This document shows positions 1-5,168 of a DNA stretch of 5,348 bases, piece by piece; the stretch's first letter is position 1; every line of letters starts with the position of its first letter. The position numbers and the translations under genes were made by a program. Under the pieces are notes generated by a model, which saw only the letters and a program-made list of their open reading frames with translations, made no database searches and was not told where the DNA came from. The stretch comes from Clostridiales bacterium (GTDB lineage: Bacteria > Bacillota > Clostridia > Oscillospirales > Acutalibacteraceae), in contig JAAVHU010000020.1 of NCBI GenBank assembly GCA_014799585.1, positions 9,582 through 14,929 of the forward strand, read 5' to 3'.

Positions 1-25
1 TGCAGCTCATATTTTTTTGAATAAA

Positions 26-31
26 AGGAGG
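26..31 (+). promoter_or_regulatory. Strong Shine-Dalgarno site of the ABC-F gene
   Basis: AGGAGG lies 7 nt before the ATG at 39. A second in-frame ATG at 45 would be 13 nt away, so the site favours the first start. It is the strongest ribosome binding site in the window. Confidence 0.85.
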
Positions 32-38
32 AATAGCT

Positions 39-1499
39 ATGTCTATGATTAAAGTTGAAAATTTAACATTTTCTTATCCAAGCAGTATGGATACGATTTT
101 TGAAAATGTTTGCTTTCAGATAGATACCTCGTGGAAGCTTGGCTTTGTGGGCAGAAACGGCAGAGGAAAAACAACCTTTTTAAACCTGCTTCTTGGTAAA
201 TATGAATACAGCGGAAAAATCATATCCTCTGCTCAGTTTGATTATTTTCCTTATCCTGTTGAGGATAAAACAATGCTTACAATGGAGGTTTTGCAGAATG
301 TTTGCCCGCTTGCAGAGGAGTGGGAAATTATGCGTGAGCTTTCTTTACTTGAGGTGGATACAGAGGTGCTGTACCGAGCATTTGAAACGCTTTCAAACGG
401 TGAACAGACCAAGACCCTGCTTGCAGCATTATTTTTAAATGAGGGCCATTTTCTTTTGATTGATGAACCTACCAATCATTTGGACACAAGGGCAAGAACA
501 CACGTTGCAAATTATCTGAAAAAGAAAAAAGGATTTATTCTTGTATCGCACGACCGCAGGTTTTTAGATGAATGTGTTGACCACATTTTGTCCTTAAACA
601 GGGCAAATATTGAAGTGCAAAACGGAAATTTTTCCTCTTGGATGATGAATTTTGAAAGGCAGAATGCATTTGAAAAAGCACAGAATGAAAAGCTTCAAAG
701 AAGTATTAAACAGCTTCAGCAATCCGCAAGGCGTTCTGCGGGGTGGTCTGATCGTGTGGAAGCCTCAAAAGCAGGCGCGTATGATAAGGGCTTTGTTGGG
801 CATAAGGCGGCAAAAATGATGAAGCGTTCCAAGGCAATAGAAGCAAGGAAAGAACAGGCGATAGAGCAAAAATCACGGTTGTTGAAAAACACGGAAACGG
901 CAGAGGATTTAAAGATTTTTCCGCTTGTTTATCATTCCAATCCGCTTGCTTCGTTTTCTGAAGTTTCAGCAGTTTATGATGGAAAACAAGTTTGCAATCC
1001 TGTATCCTTTACCATAAATCAAGGAGAAAGAATTGTGCTTGACGGAAAAAACGGAAGCGGCAAAAGCAGTCTGCTAAAACTTTTAGTCGGTGAAAATATA
1101 GAACATACGGGAAATGTTCAAATTGGCTCAGGGCTTTCCATTTCCTATGTTCCGCAGGATATGTCGGGATTAAAAGGCAGAGTGTCTGATTTTGCAGATG
1201 AGAGCAATATTGAGGAAAGTCTGTTTAAAACAGTCTTAAGCAAGCTGAATTTTGATGAAACTCAGTTTTCAAAGGATATGCAGAATTTTTCAGAGGGGCA
1301 GAAGAAAAAGGTGCTTATCGCAAAAAGCCTTTGTGAAAAGGCTCATTTATATGTTTGGGATGAACCGCTGAATTTTATAGATATCTATTCAAGAATGCAG
1401 ATAGAACAGCTTATAAATACGTTTTCATTAACAATGATATTTGTTGAACACGATTGTGCTTTCAGGGAAGCAATTGCAACAAAAACAATTGAATTATAA
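39..1499 (+). CDS. lsa: Lsa-family ABC-F ribosomal protection protein
   Basis: A cytoplasmic twin-ATPase ABC protein of 486 residues with no membrane segments, as expected for ABC-F proteins that bind the ribosomal E site and displace drugs from the peptidyl transferase centre. Domain 1 has Walker A GRNGRGKTT (38-46), signature LSNGEQ (118-123), Walker B ending IDEPTNHLD (141-149) and switch SHD (170-172). A basic, helical interdomain linker (about 200-290), including HKAAKMMKRSK, is the antibiotic resistance domain. Domain 2 has Walker A GKNGSGKSS (336-344), signature FSEGQ (417-421), an unusual Walker B DEPLNFID (441-448) and EHD (470-472). The DEPLNFID block and the opening residues resemble Lsa(B)/(C)/(E) as I remember them. 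Family members give lincosamide, streptogramin A and pleuromutilin resistance; the actual spectrum here is unknown. Both catalytic glutamates (E143, E442) are present. It stands alone and converges on the dehydrogenase gene. Confidence 0.92.
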   Translation: MSMIKVENLTFSYPSSMDTIFENVCFQIDTSWKLGFVGRNGRGKTTFLNLLLGKYEYSGKIISSAQFDYFPYPVEDKTMLTMEVLQNVCPLAEEWEIMRELSLLEVDTEVLYRAFETLSNGEQTKTLLAALFLNEGHFLLIDEPTNHLDTRARTHVANYLKKKKGFILVSHDRRFLDECVDHILSLNRANIEVQNGNFSSWMMNFERQNAFEKAQNEKLQRSIKQLQQSARRSAGWSDRVEASKAGAYDKGFVGHKAAKMMKRSKAIEARKEQAIEQKSRLLKNTETAEDLKIFPLVYHSNPLASFSEVSAVYDGKQVCNPVSFTINQGERIVLDGKNGSGKSSLLKLLVGENIEHTGNVQIGSGLSISYVPQDMSGLKGRVSDFADESNIEESLFKTVLSKLNFDETQFSKDMQNFSEGQKKKVLIAKSLCEKAHLYVWDEPLNFIDIYSRMQIEQLINTFSLTMIFVEHDCAFREAIATKTIEL

Positions 1500-1531
1500 A
1501 AAAAGAAAAAGGCATCTTTTAAAGATGCCTT
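1498..1531 (-). terminator. Intrinsic terminator between convergent genes
   Basis: GGCATCT (1511-1517) pairs with AGATGCC (1523-1529) around a 5-nt loop, extended by two A-T pairs outside. Read on the minus strand the hairpin is followed by TTTTTCTTTT, a good U-tract for ending the dehydrogenase transcript. On the plus strand the hairpin is followed only by TTAAAC, so it should work less well for the ABC-F transcript, though it is the only candidate there. Confidence 0.8.
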
Positions 1532-1544
1532 AAACTATATTCAA

Positions 1545-2936
1545 TTAAGCAAGAATTCTGCCCATCAAAACACCGTGCACACTTGCCATCATCAATCCTC
1601 TTGTCCATCCGCTTGAGTCACCAAGGCAGTGAAGCCCTTTGATGTTTGTGTTAAATTCAGTATCCATTTTAACGCGGTTGGAATAAAATTTAAGTTCAGG
1701 GCTGTAAAGCAGTGTTTCAGGGGAAGCAAATCCAGGTACAACGTGGTCCATTGCCTGAATGAAATTAATAATGTTAATCATGGCTCTGTATGGCATTGCG
1801 GCTGTTATATCTCCTGCAACAGCGTCGGGAAGCGTCGGCTTAAGATTAGAACGTGAAAGCTCTTTCTGCCAAGTGCGTTTGCCGTCTAAAATATCGCCGA
1901 AACGCTGAACAAGAATGTGGCCTGCACCAAGCATATTGGTAAGCTCGCCAACCTTTTGCGCATATGCAATCGGCTGATTAAACGGCTCTGTGAAATTGTG
2001 GGAGCAAAGGATTGCAAGGTTTGTGTTGTCACTCTTAAGCTCCTTATATGAATGTCCGTTAACAACAGCTAAATCGTTATCGTAATTTTCCTGTGCAACA
2101 AAGCCGCCCGGATTTTGGCAGAAGGTGCGAACCTTGTTTTTAAACGGCTTAGGATAGCCTACAAGTTTTGATTCATAAAGCACCTTGTTTACCTTTTCAA
2201 TAACCTCGTTGCGCACCTCAACACGAACGCCGATATCAACCGTTCCCGGCTGATGGGCAATGCCGTGGTCTGTGCAAAGTTGCTCAAGCCAGTCTGCACC
2301 GCGTCTGCCTGTTGCAACAACGGTGTGGTCAGCATAAATTTCCTCACTGCTGTTTTTATTTGAAATTTTAACACCAAGGCATTTTTCTCCGTCAAGAATT
2401 AAGTCACTGCATTGGCTGTCAAACATAATTTCAACACCGTGTTCAACAAGATATCTTTCGATTGCAAAGTAAAGCTCCTGCGCCTTTTCAGTGCCGAGAT
2501 GACGGATGGGGCAATCAACAAGTTTTAGGCCCGCCTGAATTGCACGCTTACGGATTTCCTTAACCTCTTCTGTGTTGCCAACACCTTCAACGTGCGTGTC
2601 TGCACCGAATTCAAGATAAATTTTATCTGTATAATCAATCGTTTCCTGTGCAATATCTTCGCCTATAAGCTGCGGTAAATCTCCGCCAACCTCATAGGAA
2701 AGTGAAAGTTTTCCGTCTGAAAAAGCACCTGCACCCGAAAAGCCTGTTGTGATATGGCAGTAAGGTTTGCAGTTCATACATCTGCCTGTTGAAGCCTTCG
2801 GGCATCTTCTGTTTTCAACGGATTTCCCCTTTTCGATAATAACAATGTTTTTTGCAGAGCCTTTTTTAATCATTTCAAGGGCGGTGAATATTCCCGCAGG
2901 TCCTGCACCAACAATTGCAACATCATATTTTTTCAT
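1545..2936 (-). CDS. FAD-dependent dehydrogenase, COG2509 type, function unknown
   Basis: A soluble 463-residue flavoprotein. The N-terminus is a Rossmann dinucleotide fold with GAGPAG (10-15) and the ribose-binding acid E35 in IIEKG. ATGR (208-211) is the second FAD contact typical of this superfamily. The C-terminal block LGDSSG (438-443), followed by a glycine-rich helix, closes the FAD site. There is no signal peptide or membrane helix. A cysteine cluster at C45, C53, C56 and C60 precedes a GFSGAGAFSDGKL motif. The overall pattern matches the uncharacterised FAD-dependent dehydrogenases of COG2509; the substrate is unknown to me and I assign none. The ATG at 2936 follows an AAGGGG ribosome binding site by 7 nt. 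The gene is a single unit with its own promoter, an attenuator-like leader and a terminator. It is divergent from the GH28 gene and shares its promoter region. Confidence 0.85.
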   Translation of the reverse strand: MKKYDVAIVGAGPAGIFTALEMIKKGSAKNIVIIEKGKSVENRRCPKASTGRCMNCKPYCHITTGFSGAGAFSDGKLSLSYEVGGDLPQLIGEDIAQETIDYTDKIYLEFGADTHVEGVGNTEEVKEIRKRAIQAGLKLVDCPIRHLGTEKAQELYFAIERYLVEHGVEIMFDSQCSDLILDGEKCLGVKISNKNSSEEIYADHTVVATGRRGADWLEQLCTDHGIAHQPGTVDIGVRVEVRNEVIEKVNKVLYESKLVGYPKPFKNKVRTFCQNPGGFVAQENYDNDLAVVNGHSYKELKSDNTNLAILCSHNFTEPFNQPIAYAQKVGELTNMLGAGHILVQRFGDILDGKRTWQKELSRSNLKPTLPDAVAGDITAAMPYRAMINIINFIQAMDHVVPGFASPETLLYSPELKFYSNRVKMDTEFNTNIKGLHCLGDSSGWTRGLMMASVHGVLMGRILA

Positions 2937-2943
2937 AAATTAT

Positions 2944-2949
2944 CCCCTT
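2944..2949 (-). promoter_or_regulatory. Ribosome binding site of the dehydrogenase gene
   Basis: Reading on the minus strand, AAGGGG ends 7 nt before the ATG at 2936. It lies only 6 nt after the U-tract of the leader hairpin, so that hairpin could affect both transcription and ribosome access. Confidence 0.65.
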
Positions 2950-2955
2950 TTTTAC

Positions 2956-3008
2956 AAAAAAATCAGCCGTCACTGCTTTCCGTTGGACTGAGGAAAGCGT
3001 GGCAGCCA
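2956..3008 (-). promoter_or_regulatory. Terminator-type leader hairpin (attenuator or switch candidate)
   Basis: In the minus-strand RNA, GCUUUCC pairs perfectly with GGAAAGC (plus positions 2992-2998 and 2975-2981) around a 10-nt loop. The stem continues with CAC/GUG past a bulged A, then a C-A mismatch, then a 6-bp basal stem with three G-U pairs (3003-3008 with 2964-2969). One A and a run of seven U follow (2962-2956). This is a complete intrinsic terminator placed between the predicted start point (about 3023) and the ribosome binding site, the layout of an attenuator. It matches no riboswitch class I recognise. The plus strand can also form part of the stem followed by six T, but no plus-strand gene lies upstream to need it. 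Confidence 0.6.
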
Positions 3009-3029
3009 CAATTTTTTCTTTATGTCTAA

Positions 3030-3058
3030 ATATTATCACAAGTTATTATACTTGTCAA
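3030..3058 (-). promoter_or_regulatory. Promoter of the dehydrogenase gene
   Basis: On the minus strand, TTGACA (3058-3053, perfect -35) is separated by 17 nt from TAATAT (3035-3030), which is preceded by TGA as an extended -10. GATAAT at 3037-3032, with 15-nt spacing, is an alternative -10. The predicted transcript starts near 3023, giving a leader of about 87 nt. Confidence 0.7.
3038..3055. promoter_or_regulatory. Operator-like inverted repeat between divergent promoters
   Basis: ACAAGT (3038-3043) and ACTTGT (3050-3055) are perfect 6-bp inverted arms with a 6-bp AT-only spacer. The site fills most of the dehydrogenase promoter spacer and overlaps the -35 boxes of both promoters. A bound regulator could therefore block or couple the two genes. 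No regulator gene lies in the window, so the partner is unknown. Confidence 0.45.
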
Positions 3059-3080
3059 ACTAAATTCTCTGTGATATGAT
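3052..3080 (+). promoter_or_regulatory. Promoter of the GH28 gene
   Basis: TTGTCA (3052-3057) and TATGAT (3075-3080) are separated by 17 nt, each matching consensus at five of six positions, with TGA directly before the -10 as an extended element. Transcription would begin near 3087, giving a short leader of about 27 nt. The -35 overlaps that of the opposite promoter. Confidence 0.72.
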
Positions 3081-3101
3081 TATTAAAAATAAGATGATAG
3101 C

Positions 3102-3105
3102 GGGG
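3102..3105 (+). promoter_or_regulatory. Weak ribosome binding site of the GH28 gene
   Basis: GGGG, 8 nt before the ATG at 3114, is the only purine-rich candidate. It is a poor match to AGGAGG, suggesting modest translation. Confidence 0.45.
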
Positions 3106-3113
3106 TACTGACT

Positions 3114-4487
3114 ATGAAAGAATATAATGTTTTACAGTATGGTGCAGTAGGTGACGGAAAGGCGAATGATGCTTTTGCTGTGCAGCACGCAATTGATGAT
3201 TGTGCAAAAAACGGCGGCGGCAGAGTTGTGCTTCAAAGCGGACACACATTTTATTGTGATTCCATCCAGCTTAAAAAGAATGTTGATCTTCATATTCAAA
3301 AAGGTGCAACTATAAAAGCCACCTCAAATATTGACGGATATATCCGTCCCAATAAGCTGATAAATGATCCGAAAACAGCACTTATCGGTAATCCTGTTAC
3401 GGGTAAGCCGAGCTTTGTTTTTATTTATGGCTATGAGGCAGACGGTTGTTCTATCAGCGGAGAAGGCACGATTGATGCAAACGGCCACGCTTTTGTGCAG
3501 AGAAAAGATAAGTATTACGTTACAGGCGATTTTTATCCTCGCCCAACAGTAATGTATATTGAAAAAAGCAATCATATCACCTTTAAGGATTTTACGGTTA
3601 TTGATGCTCCGTTCTGGACGCTTCATCCTGCAGGCTGTGATGATGTTTTGATTGACAGAATCAGAATTTTAAATGATCTTGATGTTGCAAACAGTGACGG
3701 TATTGATCCCGATCATTGCTCGAATGTAAGAATTTTAGGCTGCCACGTAACTTGTGCTGATGATTGTATCTGCCTGAAAACATCAAAGGGAAACAGTGAA
3801 TACGGCCCAACTGAAAATGTAGTTATAGATGGTTGCACCCTTGTTTCAACCTCTGCCGCAATCAAGATAGGCACAGAGGGTGTTGGCGATTTCAGAAATG
3901 TTATTGTTTCAAACTGCACAATCAGTAAATCAAATAGAGGTCTTTCTATTCAGATAAGAGACGGCGGAAATGTTGAAAATGTTACATATTCAAATATCAT
4001 TATCGAAACCCGCCGCTTCTGTCCTGATTGGTGGGGAACAGCAGAGCCGATTACGATTACAACCTTTAATAGAGACGAAAACACAAAGAGCGGCAAAATC
4101 AAAAATATCCGCTTCTTCAATGTGACTGCAAAGGGAGAAAACGGTGTGCTTATCCACGGCAATGCAGATAATGTTATAGAAGATGTAACCTTTGAAAACT
4201 GCCGTGTTGAGCTTACGAAAACAAGCAAGTGGCAGTGCGGATTATATGATTTAAGACCTTGCCTTGACTGGGGTGTTGAAAAGTATGATAATTCCGCATT
4301 CTTCATCCGTTATGCAAAGGATATAACCATTATGAAAACCAAAACAACATGGGGCAATCTTTGTGAAGATTATAAATATGCCATTGATGCCGAAAATGTT
4401 GAAAATCTTGAGCTTGTAAGATTTAACGGCAAAAGCGTTTCAGCGGATGTTGAAGACTTCAAATTCAATAATGTTAAGTTAGTGTAA
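3114..4487 (+). CDS. Glycoside hydrolase family 28, polygalacturonase type, cytoplasmic
   Basis: A 457-residue right-handed parallel beta-helix protein. It opens directly with YNVLQYGAVGDGKANDAFAVQ (4-24), the N-terminal cap of the pectate-lyase/GH28 superfamily, so there is no signal peptide and a cytoplasmic location is likely. Sixteen cysteines fit a reducing compartment. The GH28 core shows NSDGID (193-198) and ADD (215-217); D195, D216 and D217 correspond to the three catalytic aspartates of polygalacturonases. The usual GHG-S-I-G block is replaced by AAIKIGTEG (248-256), so the conserved histidine is not in its usual setting. R282 in IQIRDGG may match the RIK substrate-binding arginine; I am less sure of this. 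Family members hydrolyse alpha-1,4 galacturonosyl bonds by inversion. An intracellular form would be expected to trim imported pectin oligosaccharides, an inference without local transport or pectinase genes to support it. Confidence 0.87.
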   Translation: MKEYNVLQYGAVGDGKANDAFAVQHAIDDCAKNGGGRVVLQSGHTFYCDSIQLKKNVDLHIQKGATIKATSNIDGYIRPNKLINDPKTALIGNPVTGKPSFVFIYGYEADGCSISGEGTIDANGHAFVQRKDKYYVTGDFYPRPTVMYIEKSNHITFKDFTVIDAPFWTLHPAGCDDVLIDRIRILNDLDVANSDGIDPDHCSNVRILGCHVTCADDCICLKTSKGNSEYGPTENVVIDGCTLVSTSAAIKIGTEGVGDFRNVIVSNCTISKSNRGLSIQIRDGGNVENVTYSNIIIETRRFCPDWWGTAEPITITTFNRDENTKSGKIKNIRFFNVTAKGENGVLIHGNADNVIEDVTFENCRVELTKTSKWQCGLYDLRPCLDWGVEKYDNSAFFIRYAKDITIMKTKTTWGNLCEDYKYAIDAENVENLELVRFNGKSVSADVEDFKFNNVKLV

Positions 4488-4497
4488 AAACAAAATC

Positions 4498-4525
4498 GTA
4501 GGGCAGGGGCTTGCTCCTGCCTTTT
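4498..4525 (+). repeat. GTAG palindrome, copy 1 (REP-like), also a possible terminator
   Basis: GTAG (4498-4501) is followed directly by GGCAGGGGC (4502-4510) and GCTCCTGCC (4513-4521), 9-bp arms with one G-U pair and a TT centre, then TTTT. It begins 11 nt after the GH28 stop codon and probably doubles as its terminator. It shares its architecture with the two copies downstream of ogt. Confidence 0.65.
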
Positions 4526-4538
4526 AATTTGAAAAATT

Positions 4539-4994
4539 ATGAATTATAAGGGCTATCTCAAATCAAATATAGGCGTTATTTGCGTTGAAGATAACGGCGA
4601 AAAGCTGATTTCCGTTAGAATATGTAAAAACGCTGAAAGCAATAATATGTCTGATTTAACCCAAAGGGCAATACATCAGCTAAAGGAATATTTCAGCGGA
4701 ACAAGAAAAAGTTTTGATTTACCGCTTGAAATGAACGGCACGGAATTTCAGAAAAAAGTATGGAATGCACTTCTTGATATTCCTTATGGCGAAACAAGAA
4801 GCTATAAGGATATAGCCGAAAAAATCGGAAATCCGAAGGCTGTTCGTGCTGTTGGCGGAGCGAACAATAAAAATAGGCTGATGATTATTGTGCCCTGCCA
4901 TAGAGTTATCGGAGCAAACGGCTCTTTAACAGGCTATGCAGGTGGAATGGAAGCAAAAGCAAGGCTGATTGAATTGGAAAAGAAATACAGGTAA
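4539..4994 (+). CDS. ogt: Methylated-DNA--protein-cysteine S-methyltransferase (Ogt/MGMT)
   Basis: A suicide DNA repair enzyme that transfers alkyl groups from O6-alkylguanine (and O4-alkylthymine) to its own cysteine. The 151 residues are a usual length for the stand-alone bacterial form. An N-terminal domain (about 1-60) is followed by the helix-turn-helix-like DNA-binding domain, starting at TEFQKKVWNALLDIPYGET (68-86). The active site IVPCHRVIG (117-125) holds the acceptor C120, and R103 in AVRAVGGAN is the arginine finger that flips the base. The start is fixed by a stop codon at 4530-4532 and by the normal family N-terminus. No convincing Shine-Dalgarno site precedes it, and the palindrome ends only 17 nt upstream. 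No clear promoter was found, so expression may rely on read-through from the GH28 gene. No ada-type AraC domain is attached. Confidence 0.95.
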   Translation: MNYKGYLKSNIGVICVEDNGEKLISVRICKNAESNNMSDLTQRAIHQLKEYFSGTRKSFDLPLEMNGTEFQKKVWNALLDIPYGETRSYKDIAEKIGNPKAVRAVGGANNKNRLMIIVPCHRVIGANGSLTGYAGGMEAKARLIELEKKYR

Positions 4995-5003
4995 TTTTGA
5001 AAC

Positions 5004-5026
5004 GGGCGGATATTATCCGCCCCTAC
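5004..5026 (-). repeat. GTAG palindrome, copy 2 (REP-like, inverted)
   Basis: GGGCGGATA (5004-5012) and TATCCGCCC (5014-5022) are perfect 9-bp arms with a single T at the centre, followed by CTAC (5023-5026). Read on the minus strand this is GTAG plus hairpin, the same order as copies 1 and 3. It starts 9 nt after the ogt stop codon. No U-tract follows on the plus strand, so it is a poor terminator by itself. Confidence 0.68.
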
Positions 5027-5037
5027 GACTTGTAATT

Positions 5038-5060
5038 GTAGGGACGAGCATTGCTCGTCC
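5038..5060 (+). repeat. GTAG palindrome, copy 3 (REP-like)
   Basis: GTAG (5038-5041) is followed by GGACGAGCA (5042-5050) and TGCTCGTCC (5052-5060), perfect 9-bp arms with a single central T. It faces copy 2, with 11 nt between CTAC and GTAG, making an inverted pair of the BIME/REPIN type. Confidence 0.7.
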
Positions 5061-5068
5061 GTTTTTTT
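5042..5068 (+). terminator. Intrinsic terminator after ogt
   Basis: The 9-bp hairpin of repeat copy 3 is followed by G and seven T (5062-5068), a textbook intrinsic terminator. It should end transcripts from ogt and isolate the downstream tyrA-like gene. Confidence 0.82.
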
Positions 5069-5108
5069 ATCTCATAAACAGTTTATAATAATTTAATAGC
5101 TAATTTTC

Positions 5109-5137
5109 TTGATTTTGAAGCAATTATATATTATTAT
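5109..5137 (+). promoter_or_regulatory. Candidate promoter of the tyrA-like gene
   Basis: TTGATT (5109-5114) and TATTAT (5132-5137) have 17-nt spacing. An overlapping alternative is TTGAAG (5115-5120) with TATAAA (5137-5142) at 16 nt. The region is so AT-rich that chance matches are likely, but a promoter is expected here because a strong terminator lies just upstream. Confidence 0.4.
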
Positions 5138-5168
5138 ATAAAAAGATTTATTAGTGGAAGTATATCTT

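Noticed and set aside
39..1499. Membrane ABC exporter
   Set aside because: The protein has two fused ATPase domains, no transmembrane segments and the ABC-F interdomain linker, so it acts on ribosomes and not in transport.
3045..3050. Perfect TATAAT on the minus strand as the dehydrogenase -10
   Set aside because: No -35 lies at proper spacing (CACAGA at 17 nt). It falls in the spacer of the better TTGACA/TAATAT promoter.
3324..3626. 100-codon open frame on the minus strand
   Set aside because: It is antisense to the conserved beta-helix coding region, with no ribosome binding site or family resemblance that I can see.
3950..4306. 118-codon open frame on the minus strand
   Set aside because: It lies wholly inside the GH28 gene in antisense, its translation shows no recognisable domain, and the sense frame has clear catalytic motifs.
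4498..5060. GTAG palindromes as a CRISPR array
   Set aside because: The copies are about 500 bp apart or face to face, their sequences differ, and there are no regular spacers or cas genes.
5084..5089. Perfect TATAAT as the tyrA-like gene -10
   Set aside because: The -35 position is the terminator T-run (GTTTTT), so there is no partner box, and the start would lie far upstream. Chance match in AT-rich DNA.
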